Notes: generated by a model from the sequence alone, not told the origin. Counted from the stretch's first letter, positions 4,928 to 12,886 are shown. The stretch is DNA of 13,755 bases from an uncultured Collinsella sp. (GCA_900551815.1 URXE01000056.1:1-13755), one strand, 5' to 3'. Program-made: numbers and translations.

Positions 4928-7288
4928 GTGAAGCTCGATACACTCGAGATTGGAAAGGACGCCGTTGTCGCATCGGTGACATCGGACGACCAGGCACTCC
5001 GACAACATATTTTGGACATGGGCCTAACACCGGGCACCGAAGTCACCATGATGAAGTACGCCCCCATGGGCGACCCGCTCGAGATTCGCCTGCGTGGCTA
5101 CGAGTTGACGCTGCGCAAGGACGATGCCGCACGGATTGAGCTCGTGGGTGTTCACGACACAGATACGGGTCCGCGCGCTAACGCCGCAATCGGCACGACG
5201 GAGCACCCGGCACTCGGCGAGGGGACGTATTCGCCCCGTGCGGCAAAAACGGCCGTGCCCGAGGGCGCACCGCTTCATTTTGCCCTCGCCGGCAACCAAA
5301 ACTGCGGTAAGACCACGCTGTTTAACCAGCTGACGGGCTCCAACCAGCATGTCGGTAATTTTCCCGGCGTGACGGTCGACCGCAAAGATGGCACCATCCG
5401 TAACCACCCCGAGGCGAGCGTTACCGACCTGCCCGGCATTTATTCGCTGTCGCCGTACACGGGTGAAGAGATCGTGAGCCGCCAGTTTATCCTGGATGAG
5501 CATCCCGACGCCATCATCGACATCATCGACGCTACCAACATCGAGCGCAATCTGTACCTGACGCTGCAGCTTATGGAGCTCGATCGCCCCATGGTCATCG
5601 CGCTCAACATGATGGACGAGGTGACGACCAACGGCGGTGCCATTGACGTCAACCTGCTCGAGAGTCTGCTGGGCGTGCCCGTTGTCCCCATTAGCGCTGC
5701 CCGCAACGAGGGTATTGGCGAGTTGGTGGATCATGCCTTGCACGTGGCGCGGTTCCGCGAACGCCCCGGCCGCCTGGACTTCTGCGCGCCCGATGGCCCA
5801 GACGGCGGCGCGCTGCATCGCTGCATTCACGGCATCGCCAACCTTATCGAGGACCATGCCGCGACGGCACACATTCCCATGCGTTTTGCGGCGACCAAGC
5901 TGGTTGAGGGCGACGAGCTGGTGACCGAGGCGCTTCACCTGGATCGCAACGAGCTCGACGCTATCGAGCACATCATTACCCAGATGGAGGGCGAGGCGGG
6001 CACCGACCGCCTATCTGCGCTGGCCGATATGCGTTTTAGCTTTATTGGCGACGTGTGCGGGCGTTGCGTCGTCAAGCCGCACGAGAGCCGCGAGCACGTG
6101 CGCTCCGTCAAGATCGACCGCATTCTGACGGGTCGCTATACGGCCATTCCGGCGTTCCTGGTGATCATGGGCCTCGTCTTTTGGCTGACGTTTGGCGTGA
6201 TCGGCGCGGCGTTGCAGGGACTCATGGAGGACGGCATCGCTGCCATCATCGCCTCGGCCGATGCAGGCCTCAAGGCGTTCGGCACCAACGACGTGGTGCG
6301 TTCGCTAGCCGTCGACGGTGTACTCACGGGCGTAGGCAGTGTGTTGACCTTCCTGCCGATTATCGTCGTGCTCTTCTTGTTCCTCTCCATTCTGGAAGAC
6401 TCCGGATACATGGCGCGCGTGGCCTTTGTCATGGACAAAGTCCTACGTCGCTTTGGCCTGTCGGGCCGCAGCTTTGTGCCCATGCTCGTCGGTTTTGGCT
6501 GCACCGTGCCGGCTATCATGTCGACCCGTACACTCCCATCCGAGCACGACCGCAAGATGACGGTCATGCTCACGCCGTTCATGAGCTGCTCGGCCAAGTT
6601 GCCGGTCTACGGTCTACTGTGCGGGGCGTTTTTCCCACAGGCGACGGTTCCCGCCATGGTTTCGCTCTATCTGATTGGCATTGCGGTTGGTTGCATTGCG
6701 GCTTTGGTGCTCAACCGCACGGCATTTAAGGGCGACCCGGTGCCGTTTATCATGGAGCTGCCCAATTACCGCCTGCCGAGCGTCAAGACGACAGTGATGC
6801 TGGCATGGGATAAGGCCAAAGACTTTATTACCAAGGCCTTTACCATTATCTTTGCCGCGACCGTGGTCATCTGGTTCCTGCAGACGTTCGACATCCGCTT
6901 TAATGTGGTCGCCGATCAGTCGCAGAGTCTACTTGCGGGCCTCGGCAGCATCATTGCGCCGGCGCTGGCGCCGCTTGGGTTTGGCGACTGGCGTGCATCC
7001 ACGGCGCTCGTCACCGGACTTATTGCCAAGGAGAGTGTCATCTCGACCCTCACGGTGCTTTTGGGCGCGACCTCGCCCGCGGCACTGTCGACCATGTTCT
7101 CTCCGTTTACTGCCTATGTGTTCCTGGTCTTTACGCTGCTGTACCCGCCCTGTGTGGCAGCCATCGGCGCCGTCAAGAGCGAGCTGGGCGCGCGCTACGC
7201 CGTTGCCGTGTTCGCGTTTCAAGTAACGGTCGCCTGGATCGTGGCGTTTGTCGTGCATTCGGCGGGCATATTGCTGGGGCTGGCTTAG
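4928..7288 (+). CDS. feoB: FeoA-FeoB fusion, ferrous iron transporter
   Basis: A GTP-dependent inner-membrane importer of Fe(II). The 786-residue protein is longer than ordinary FeoB because a FeoA SH3-like domain is fused at the N-terminus (residues 1-75, with HILDMGLTPGTEV and the closing RGYELTLRKDDAARIEL). An Ala/Pro-rich linker of about 40 residues follows. The G domain has every motif: G1 GNQNCGKT (122-129), G2 Thr149 in FPGVTVD, G3 DLPG (167-170), G4 NMMD (227-230) and G5 SAARN (256-260). The membrane half begins near 406 and keeps the Gate signatures GFGCTVPAI (522-530), CSAKLPVY (554-561) and LLYPPC (737-742). No feoC follows. The GTG start is supported by GGAGG 9 bases upstream and by FeoA alignment. 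Tandem operators in the leader suggest metal-dependent repression. Confidence 0.95.
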   Translation: MKLDTLEIGKDAVVASVTSDDQALRQHILDMGLTPGTEVTMMKYAPMGDPLEIRLRGYELTLRKDDAARIELVGVHDTDTGPRANAAIGTTEHPALGEGTYSPRAAKTAVPEGAPLHFALAGNQNCGKTTLFNQLTGSNQHVGNFPGVTVDRKDGTIRNHPEASVTDLPGIYSLSPYTGEEIVSRQFILDEHPDAIIDIIDATNIERNLYLTLQLMELDRPMVIALNMMDEVTTNGGAIDVNLLESLLGVPVVPISAARNEGIGELVDHALHVARFRERPGRLDFCAPDGPDGGALHRCIHGIANLIEDHAATAHIPMRFAATKLVEGDELVTEALHLDRNELDAIEHIITQMEGEAGTDRLSALADMRFSFIGDVCGRCVVKPHESREHVRSVKIDRILTGRYTAIPAFLVIMGLVFWLTFGVIGAALQGLMEDGIAAIIASADAGLKAFGTNDVVRSLAVDGVLTGVGSVLTFLPIIVVLFLFLSILEDSGYMARVAFVMDKVLRRFGLSGRSFVPMLVGFGCTVPAIMSTRTLPSEHDRKMTVMLTPFMSCSAKLPVYGLLCGAFFPQATVPAMVSLYLIGIAVGCIAALVLNRTAFKGDPVPFIMELPNYRLPSVKTTVMLAWDKAKDFITKAFTIIFAATVVIWFLQTFDIRFNVVADQSQSLLAGLGSIIAPALAPLGFGDWRASTALVTGLIAKESVISTLTVLLGATSPAALSTMFSPFTAYVFLVFTLLYPPCVAAIGAVKSELGARYAVAVFAFQVTVAWIVAFVVHSAGILLGLA

Positions 7289-7330
7289 TTATTTATTGAC
7301 GGCGCAACCTTTGTGTATCGAATTGTTTTC

Positions 7331-7363
7331 GGCCCTGCATCTGTTGCTGACGGATGCGGGGCC
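7331..7363 (+). terminator. Hairpin downstream of feoAB
   Basis: GGCCCTGCATC (7331-7341) pairs with GATGCGGGGCC (7353-7363) through one G-T pair, and the stem can extend inward. No T-run follows; instead the next promoter's -10 lies 8 bases on, so terminator and sotB promoter overlap. Confidence 0.5.
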
Positions 7364-7376
7364 GTTGCTATATAAT
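7347..7376 (+). promoter_or_regulatory. Candidate promoter for the MFS exporter gene
   Basis: Consensus -10 TATAAT (7371-7376) with a moderate -35 CTGACG (7347-7352) at 18-base spacing. The -35 lies within the loop and 3' arm of the feoAB hairpin. Predicted start is near 7383, leaving a short leader. Confidence 0.55.
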
Positions 7377-7409
7377 CGCCTCCACTCAAAATGATTGGAG
7401 ACGTTATAT

Positions 7410-8606
7410 ATGAGTCAGGCAAGGCAAGACGGCATCACGCTCAGGCAGTGGCTCCCGCTCGTCGGGCTCACCTGCTGTGCGTTCGTGTTCAACACGTCGG
7501 AGTTTATGCCCATCGGCCTTTTGACTGATATCGCCGCGTCGTTCTCGCTCACCGAGGCCCAGGCGGGCATCATGATCTCGGTCTATGCCTGGGGCGTCAT
7601 GCTGCTGTCGTTGCCGCTCATGGTGTTCGCTTCGCGCTTTGAGTTCAAGCGGATGCTGCTGGGCGTGCTTGCCGTGTTCTCGCTGGGCCAGTTCCTGTCC
7701 GCCTTGGCACCGACCTATCCCATCTTAGTCTGCGCGCGCCTGGTGGTTGCTTGCGCGCACGCCGTGTTCTGGTCGGTCGCCTCGATCATGGCGTCGCGCC
7801 TGGTTGACACACGCCATGGGGCGCTCGCCATCAGCATGATCGCCACGGGCTCTTCCATCGCACAGATCTTCGGCCTGCCGCTCGGTCGCGCCATTGGCTT
7901 GGCCGTGGGCTGGCGCATGACGTTTGCCGTGGTCGGGGGCCTCTCAGCCATCGCGGTCGTCTACCAGGCAGCGGTGTTCCCGGCCATGCCGGCGGGTGAG
8001 CGCTTTACCGTCAAACAGCTGCCCGAGCTGCTCAAGAACCCGCTCCTCATCGCGCTCTACGCAGTCACGGTCTTCATGGCGACCGGCTATTACGCAAGCT
8101 ACAGCTATATCGAGCCCTTCCTGGCGCAGGTCGCGCACGTCGATGCGGGCGCCATCACCATGACGCTGACGGCGTTTGGCTGTTCCGGCTTGGTGGGCAG
8201 CTGGCTGTTCAGCCGCCTGTTCGACGGGCACCGTTTTCCGTTCCTTGCTATCACGCTCTTCGGCGTGCCGGTGGCCCTGCTGCTCATGGGGCCGGCCGCA
8301 TCGTCGCTCGTGACAGTGCTTGCCGTCTGCGCACTGTGGGGTTGCTGCGCCACGGCCTTTAACGTGGCGTTTCAGGCCGAGCTCATCAAGCACACGCCGG
8401 CAGATTCGTCGGCCGTCGCCATGTCGATCTTCTCGGGCCTGTTTAACCTCGGTATTGGCACGGGCACCGCAATCGGCGGCGCCGTGGTTTCGGGTCCCGG
8501 TATCGCTTGGATCGGCTTCGCGGGCGGGGCGATTGCCGTCGTGGGCGTCATCCTCGCCATCACGGTGATGTTCCCAGCCATACGCCGCGCAAAGCCCGTC
8601 GCCTAA
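7410..8606 (+). CDS. sotB: MFS exporter of the SotB / sugar-efflux (DHA1) type
   Basis: A 398-residue, roughly 12-helix major facilitator protein of the cytoplasmic membrane, expected to export small sugars or drugs by proton antiport. Stretches that closely resemble E. coli SotB (YdeA) include CCAFVFNTSEFMPIGLL in helix 1, GIMISVYAWGVMLLSLPLM in helix 2, FGLPLGRAIGLAVGWRMTF in the middle of the first half, and YYASYSYIEPF plus AMSIFSGLFNLGIGTG in the second half. The start at 7410 has GGAG 9 bases upstream; an in-frame TTG at 7395 would swallow that site. It has its own promoter and stands alone between feoAB and a long palindrome. Substrate is inferred from family resemblance only; a general multidrug role is possible. 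Confidence 0.82.
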   Translation: MSQARQDGITLRQWLPLVGLTCCAFVFNTSEFMPIGLLTDIAASFSLTEAQAGIMISVYAWGVMLLSLPLMVFASRFEFKRMLLGVLAVFSLGQFLSALAPTYPILVCARLVVACAHAVFWSVASIMASRLVDTRHGALAISMIATGSSIAQIFGLPLGRAIGLAVGWRMTFAVVGGLSAIAVVYQAAVFPAMPAGERFTVKQLPELLKNPLLIALYAVTVFMATGYYASYSYIEPFLAQVAHVDAGAITMTLTAFGCSGLVGSWLFSRLFDGHRFPFLAITLFGVPVALLLMGPAASSLVTVLAVCALWGCCATAFNVAFQAELIKHTPADSSAVAMSIFSGLFNLGIGTGTAIGGAVVSGPGIAWIGFAGGAIAVVGVILAITVMFPAIRRAKPVA

Positions 8607-8622
8607 TCACGTCCCCTCATCA

Positions 8623-8687
8623 GTTGCGGTGGAATAGTTCCTGTTTAAGGCCTCTGAAGGCCCAAGCGGGAACTATTCCACCACAAC
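8623..8687 (+). repeat. 65-base palindrome after sotB, terminator or REP-like repeat
   Basis: Outer arms GTTGCGGTGGAATAGTTCC (8623-8641) and 8669-8687 pair at 18 of 19 positions. An inner GGCCT/AGGCC stem (8649-8653, 8658-8662) closes on a CTGA tetraloop. TTATTTT (8688-8694) follows the plus-strand side, so it can work as an intrinsic terminator for sotB. The long AT-containing arms and internal stem also look like a mobile palindromic repeat unit. Confidence 0.65.
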
Positions 8688-8718
8688 TTATTTTGGGGGA
8701 GAGGATACAAGCTGGGCA

Positions 8719-8724
8719 TACAAT
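8719..8724 (+). promoter_or_regulatory. Possible -10 element for the GH13 gene
   Basis: TACAAT lies 36 bases before the GH13 start codon, at a plausible distance. No convincing -35 is seen at 16-19 bases upstream, so the call is weak. Confidence 0.3.
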
Positions 8725-8759
8725 GGATGTCGTTGTGTTGAGCTTACCGGGAGGCTGTT

Positions 8760-10136
8760 ATGTGGGCATACGAGACGACGTTCTATCAGATCTATCCGCT
8801 GGGCTTTTGCGGGGCTCCGCGCGAAAACGCCGCGCCCGTTGCCGAGGATGAGCTCGCCCAGGCTGCCAACGCCGCGCCCAACCCCGATGCTCCTATCATG
8901 AAGGTCGCCCAATGGGCCGCCTACATGCAGGAACTCGGCGTTGGCGCTGTGCTCATCAACCCACCGCTCGAATCTGATAGCCACGGCTACGATACACGCA
9001 GCCTGCGCCATATCGACCGTCGCCTGGGTGGGGACGCCGACTTTGCCGCCGTATGCGACACGCTGCATGCCCATGGCATCCGCGTGGTGCTCGATGCCGT
9101 CTTCAACCACGTCGGCCGCGGTTTTTGGGCCTTCCGCGATGTGCAGGAGCGCAAGTGGGACTCGCCGTACAAGGACTGGTTCCACATTAGCTTTGACGGC
9201 GATTCCTGCTATGGCGATGGCTTTTGGTACGAGGGCTGGGAAGGCCATTTTGAGCTTGTGAAGCTCAACTTGCAAAATCCCGCTGTGGTCGATTACCTGC
9301 TAGAGTCCGTGCGCCGTTGGGCCGACGTCTTTGGCGTCGACGGCCTGCGCCTGGACGTTGCCTATATGCTCGACCGCGACTTTATGCGCCGCCTGCACGT
9401 CTTTACCCGTGAGCTCAAGCCCGACTTTGTGCTGATCGGCGAGACGCTCCACGGCGACTACAACCAAATCGTCAACGACGAGATGCTCGACTCCTGCACC
9501 AACTACGAGTGCTACAAGGGCCTGTACTCCAGCTTTAACTCGGTCAACATGTTCGAGATCGCCCACTCGCTGCATCGCCAGTTTGGCGGCGATCCGTGGT
9601 GCATCTACCGCGGCAAGCACCTGCTGTCGTTTGTCGACAACCACGATGTGCCGCGCCTGGCGAGCATCCTTACCGACAAGTTCTGCCTGCGTCCCGCCTA
9701 CGGCATGCTCTTTGGCATGCCGGGCATCCCGTGCGTCTACTATGGCAGCGAGTGGGGAATTGCCGGCGAAAAGGGTGGCCCCGATGGCGACTGGGCGCTG
9801 CGACCTGCGCTCAATGAGCCTGCGCCCAACGAGCTGACGGCGTTCATCACGCAGCTTGCGCACCTTCGCTCGGCCGACGACGCGGCTGCCCGTGCTCTCA
9901 ACTACGGTGCCTATCGCAACGTGGTGATCCAGAACAAGCAGCTGCTGTTCGAGCGCGCCTGTGACGGCGCGACGGTACTCGTGGCGGTGAATGCCGTGGG
10001 TGAGCCTTACACCTTTGGCGCCGGCGAGCTCAACGGGTCCTTCGTCGACCTGCTTGCCGACGATGCGCCCACGGTCGAGCTGACGGGTACCCTTGAGCTT
10101 GCACCCTACGAGGTGCGCTATCTGTTGAGAGCCTAG
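8760..10136 (+). CDS. GH13 alpha-glucanohydrolase (alpha-amylase / cyclomaltodextrinase-like)
   Basis: A 458-residue glycoside hydrolase family 13 enzyme that should cleave alpha-glucosidic bonds in maltodextrin-type sugars by a retaining mechanism. All four family regions are intact: region I DAVFNH (112-117), region II GLRLD with Arg197 and nucleophile Asp199, region III IGET with acid/base Glu228, and region IV FVDNHD with His295-Asp296. The TIM barrel starts almost at the N-terminus (FYQIYPLGF), there is no N-terminal accessory domain, and about 100 C-terminal residues form a short beta domain. No signal peptide is visible, so it should act inside the cell on imported oligosaccharides. 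GGGAGG (8749-8754) lies 5 bases before the ATG. The deoxyinosine glycosylase gene starts 3 bases after its stop. Exact specificity is not readable. Confidence 0.88.
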   Translation: MWAYETTFYQIYPLGFCGAPRENAAPVAEDELAQAANAAPNPDAPIMKVAQWAAYMQELGVGAVLINPPLESDSHGYDTRSLRHIDRRLGGDADFAAVCDTLHAHGIRVVLDAVFNHVGRGFWAFRDVQERKWDSPYKDWFHISFDGDSCYGDGFWYEGWEGHFELVKLNLQNPAVVDYLLESVRRWADVFGVDGLRLDVAYMLDRDFMRRLHVFTRELKPDFVLIGETLHGDYNQIVNDEMLDSCTNYECYKGLYSSFNSVNMFEIAHSLHRQFGGDPWCIYRGKHLLSFVDNHDVPRLASILTDKFCLRPAYGMLFGMPGIPCVYYGSEWGIAGEKGGPDGDWALRPALNEPAPNELTAFITQLAHLRSADDAAARALNYGAYRNVVIQNKQLLFERACDGATVLVAVNAVGEPYTFGAGELNGSFVDLLADDAPTVELTGTLELAPYEVRYLLRA

Positions 10137-10139
10137 CCC

Positions 10140-10703
10140 ATGGCCGTATCTGACGAGGGCTATCAACATATTGAGCATGGGTTTGAGCCCGTGTTTGACG
10201 AGCACTCGCGCGTTTTGGTGCTCGGGTCGTTTCCCTCGGTGCTTTCGCGCGCCAATGCCTTTTATTACGGCAACCCTCAGAATCGCTTTTGGCGTGTGAT
10301 GGCCACGTGCCTCGGTATGCCTGTGCCGCCCAACGAGGGCGATCCTTTGGCAAGCGGTGAGCCCGCGACGCTCGATGCCTCCATTGCCGCCAAGCGGGCC
10401 ATGCTGCTGAACGGCGGCGTGGCCCTGTGGGATGTGATCGAGAGCTGCGACATTAAGGGCTCGAGCGACGCGAGCATCCGTAACGTTGTGCCGGCACATA
10501 TCGAGCGCATTACCGATGCCGCGCCGATCGAGGTCGTTGTCTGTAACGGCGGTACGGCAGGGCGACTCTACAAACGCTATCTACAAGAGCGGACGGGGCT
10601 ACCCGCCATCGTGCTGCCGTCGACGAGTCCTGCCAACGCGGCGTGGCGTTTGGAGCGGCTTGTCGAGCGTTGGCACGAAGCCGTTGACTGGGCTGTTATT
10701 TAA
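10140..10703 (+). CDS. DNA-deoxyinosine (hypoxanthine) glycosylase, uracil-DNA glycosylase superfamily
   Basis: A 187-residue DNA repair enzyme expected to remove hypoxanthine, the product of adenine deamination, and start base excision repair. Diagnostic segments are VLVLGSFPS (25-33), the family block YYGNPQNRFW (42-51), the VCNGGTAG strand-turn (134-141) and the C-terminal LPSTSPANA (159-167), which together match the hypoxanthine-DNA glycosylase branch rather than Ung or Mug. Its ATG lies 3 bases after the GH13 stop with no clear ribosome site (only GAGAG upstream), so translation is probably coupled to the amylase gene. Functionally the pair is unrelated, so the link is likely positional. 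Its stop lies one base from the stop of the convergent gene. Confidence 0.82.
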   Translation: MAVSDEGYQHIEHGFEPVFDEHSRVLVLGSFPSVLSRANAFYYGNPQNRFWRVMATCLGMPVPPNEGDPLASGEPATLDASIAAKRAMLLNGGVALWDVIESCDIKGSSDASIRNVVPAHIERITDAAPIEVVVCNGGTAGRLYKRYLQERTGLPAIVLPSTSPANAAWRLERLVERWHEAVDWAVI

Positions 10704-10704
10704 T

Positions 10705-11367
10705 TTAGATTTTTGTTTGAGCGTGGGCGCCCAGACGTTTCAGAACGCCTCGCCAGATCGGCGCGGGCACGGCTGGCTCGGCGCAAACCATGCCGTCGGC
10801 GTCGACGTTGGCAGCATTGCCGCCGCCAAGTCGCTGTGCATGCTCGACGGAGCAGCCCATGCGCACAGCGCCCACAAGCTTATCCATCGCTTCCGAAAAT
10901 GGTCGGCGCAAGAGTCCCATGCGCGGAGAGCGACGAAGCGCCGCAATGCCGCTGCCGGCGCAGATGGCAACGCCGCCACACCACAATTGGTCATGGCGCT
11001 CGCATACCTTGTGCAGACGAACGGCGGTCCCACGCGCCTGTTCAGCGCCCTGTCGTGCGGCTCGGATCACGGCATAGACACGCGTTCCCGTACCGCCAAA
11101 GCGCTCAAGCGCCTGCTCGATAGCAGTCAACGTCTCATCGTCAGCCATATCTTCAATGGCCAGCACGATGCCATCGGCAACGCCGTCGGCATCATCCGCC
11201 TTCAAGTCGACCGGGCGGGGGAGTGCGGTGCCGGAAAGTTGAGCATAGGCGGCGATGGCATCCTGCAGGTCCCAGAGTAAAAACTCAAGATCGGCGCTAT
11301 TGGGAATACTGATATACGCAATAGTTTGCAGCGTTTTGGGCTTATCGCCGCGCACGATCGTCTCCAT
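10705..11367 (-). CDS. Conserved-looking protein of unknown function, possibly flavodoxin-related
   Basis: A 220-residue protein I do not firmly recognise. The N-terminal third has alternating hydrophobic strands (TLQTIAYISI, VADGIVLAIEDM), suggesting an alpha/beta fold. Residues 98-180 contain a strand VYAVIRA, then LWCGGVAICAGSG (128-140) and a basic segment RRSPRMGLLRRPFSEAMDKL (145-164). The order of a glycine-rich turn followed by an RRP-SEA-D helix recalls the C-terminal half of NAD(P)H-dependent flavodoxin-like oxidoreductases, but an FMN-binding loop is not obvious near the N-terminus. No signal peptide or membrane helix is seen. AAGGAG (11373-11378) lies 5 bases before the ATG. It is divergent from the aminotransferase (93-base gap) and convergent with the glycosylase. 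Confidence 0.7.
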   Translation of the reverse strand: METIVRGDKPKTLQTIAYISIPNSADLEFLLWDLQDAIAAYAQLSGTALPRPVDLKADDADGVADGIVLAIEDMADDETLTAIEQALERFGGTGTRVYAVIRAARQGAEQARGTAVRLHKVCERHDQLWCGGVAICAGSGIAALRRSPRMGLLRRPFSEAMDKLVGAVRMGCSVEHAQRLGGGNAANVDADGMVCAEPAVPAPIWRGVLKRLGAHAQTKI

Positions 11368-11411
11368 GCCATCTCCTTTCCGGCTCGTTTCCGTTTAGGT
11401 TACACCGTCTG

Positions 11412-11426
11412 GCGGCGCCTCGCCGC
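11412..11426. other. Small hairpin in the divergent promoter region
   Basis: GCGGCG-CCT-CGCCGC forms a perfect 6-base-pair hairpin midway between the divergent genes at 11367 and 11461. A TATCCT at 11429-11434 could be the aminotransferase -10, but no good -35 is present. Role unknown. Confidence 0.25.
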
Positions 11427-11460
11427 GCTATCCTAGTGCAACCCTTACGAAAGGAACGCC

Positions 11461-12597
11461 ATGCGTCTGCCCATGAATACCTCGCTTGCCACGCTCAAGC
11501 CCTCCGGCATCCGCCGGATCAATGCGCTCGCCGCCCAGCACCCGGGGTGCATCGCGCTCGCGCTCGGCGAGCCCGATTTTCCCACGCCCGATGTGATTAG
11601 CGCCGAGGTGACTGCTTCGTTGGGCCGCGGTGACACGCACTATCCGCCCAACAACGGTCGCTCCGCCCTGCGTGAGGCGTTATCTGCCTACATGGGGGAC
11701 GCGGGCCTGGCGTTTTCCGCCGATGAGGTCATCCTGACCGACGGTGCGACCGAGGCACTGTCGGCAACATTCATGGCTATGCTCAACCCCGGCGACGAGG
11801 TCATTATTCCCACGCCGGCCTTTGGCCTGTACGAAAGCATCGTCGTGGCCAACCACGCCAAAGCAGTCTTTTTGGATACGGAGCCTGCGCAATTTCAGAT
11901 TGACGAGGATGCGCTTCGTGCTTGCGTGACACCGGCGACCAAGGCCATCGTCATCTGCTCGCCCAACAATCCTACGGGTTGCATCCTCGACGCGGCATCG
12001 CTCGACGCCGTGGCACGCGTGGCAGAGCAGGCAGGCATCTACGTGGTCTGCGACGACGTATACAACCGCTTGGTCTACGCGGACGGCTACGAGCGCTTCG
12101 CCCAGCGCCACCCGGAGCTGCGTGAGCAGACGGTAGTCATCGAGAGCTTCTCCAAGCCCTGGGCTATGACCGGCTGGCGCCTGGGCTGGCTCGCAGCAGC
12201 GGCACCCGTCATCGCCGAGATCGCCAAGGCTCACCAATACCTAGTATCGAGCGCCGTCTCCTTCGAGATGGACGCCGCGGCCCGAGCCCTGACCGTCGAC
12301 CCAACCCCCATGCTCGAAGTCTACCGAGCCCGTCGCGAACGCGTACTCGCAGCCTTAGACGCCATGGGCCTCGACGTAGTAGAGCCCGCAGGAGCCTTCT
12401 ACACTTTCCCAAGCATCAAAAAGTTCGGCCTAACCAGCAAAGACTTCTGCATCAAAGCCATCAAAGAAGCAAATGTAGCCCTAGTCCCGGGCGGCTGTTT
12501 CGGCACCGAAGGCCACATCCGCCTCAGCTACTGCGTTTCCGACAAAAATCTGGACGAAGGCCTCCGCCGCCTGTCCAACTTCGTGTCAACCCTATAG
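11461..12597 (+). CDS. Class I/II PLP-dependent aminotransferase (aspartate aminotransferase-like)
   Basis: A 378-residue fold-type I pyridoxal-phosphate enzyme, cytoplasmic, moving an amino group between an amino acid and a 2-oxoacid. Motifs in order: ALGEPDFPTP (34-43), HYPPNNG (60-66), DGATEAL (94-100), SPNNPTG with Asn170 (167-173), CDDVY with Asp198 and Tyr201, SFSKPWAMTGWRLGW with the Schiff-base Lys232 and Arg240, and the C-terminal GHIRLSY carrying the substrate-carboxylate Arg. The length is a little below the family's usual 385-400. AAGGA lies about 6 bases before the ATG. Amino-acid specificity cannot be set from sequence; no biosynthetic neighbour helps. From about 12240 to the end, codon choice changes sharply (GAA and AAA replace GAG and AAG), unlike the first two thirds. 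Confidence 0.88.
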   Translation: MRLPMNTSLATLKPSGIRRINALAAQHPGCIALALGEPDFPTPDVISAEVTASLGRGDTHYPPNNGRSALREALSAYMGDAGLAFSADEVILTDGATEALSATFMAMLNPGDEVIIPTPAFGLYESIVVANHAKAVFLDTEPAQFQIDEDALRACVTPATKAIVICSPNNPTGCILDAASLDAVARVAEQAGIYVVCDDVYNRLVYADGYERFAQRHPELREQTVVIESFSKPWAMTGWRLGWLAAAAPVIAEIAKAHQYLVSSAVSFEMDAAARALTVDPTPMLEVYRARRERVLAALDAMGLDVVEPAGAFYTFPSIKKFGLTSKDFCIKAIKEANVALVPGGCFGTEGHIRLSYCVSDKNLDEGLRRLSNFVSTL

Positions 12598-12733
12598 CCC
12601 AACGGGACCCAAAACCATCAGCCCACCGACCCAAGTATTATGAGTGGGGCGCGTCGGCCAACGGACACGAGGATTCGCAGCAAAGGCAACGTAGCTCCGG
12701 CCGGGAGGGGCAGGGCGAGTTTTCCGTAGATTC

Positions 12734-12771
12734 CGCACGAGCCGAAGGCCACTTAATGTGGCCTTCGTGCG
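12734..12771 (+). terminator. Central hairpin of the large inverted repeat
   Basis: GAAGGCCAC (12744-12752) and GTGGCCTTC (12758-12766) pair around TTAAT, extended by CGCAC/GTGCG across a five-base bulge. It could end aminotransferase transcription, but no T-run follows on either strand, so that role is doubtful. Confidence 0.3.
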
Positions 12772-12857
12772 AGCCCAGGACTTGACCGAGCGGAAAACTC
12801 GCCCTGCCCCTCCCGGCCGGAGCGTATGCAGGGTTTGTGTACGAATCCTCGTGTCCG

Positions 12858-12886
12858 TTGACCGACGCCGGGGTCCCCGCCATAAT
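12858..12886 (+). promoter_or_regulatory. rplJ operon promoter
   Basis: -35 TTGACC (12858-12863) and -10 CATAAT (12881-12886) are each 5 of 6 to consensus at the ideal 17-base spacing. Predicted start is near 12893. It lies in the right arm of the long inverted repeat, immediately before the L10 leader. Confidence 0.75.

Noticed and set aside
5024..5971. Minus-strand open frame of 315 codons inside feoAB
   Set aside because: Antisense to the FeoA and G domains, whose motifs are all intact.
9300..10499. Long minus-strand open frame (399 codons) opposite the GH13 and glycosylase genes
   Set aside because: It crosses two real genes with complete catalytic motifs and its translation has no family features.
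10486..11280. Plus-strand open frame of 264 codons opposite the unknown protein
   Set aside because: Composition is shadow-like and it has no ribosome site. The minus-strand frame has a good ribosome site and alternating structure, so I kept that one.
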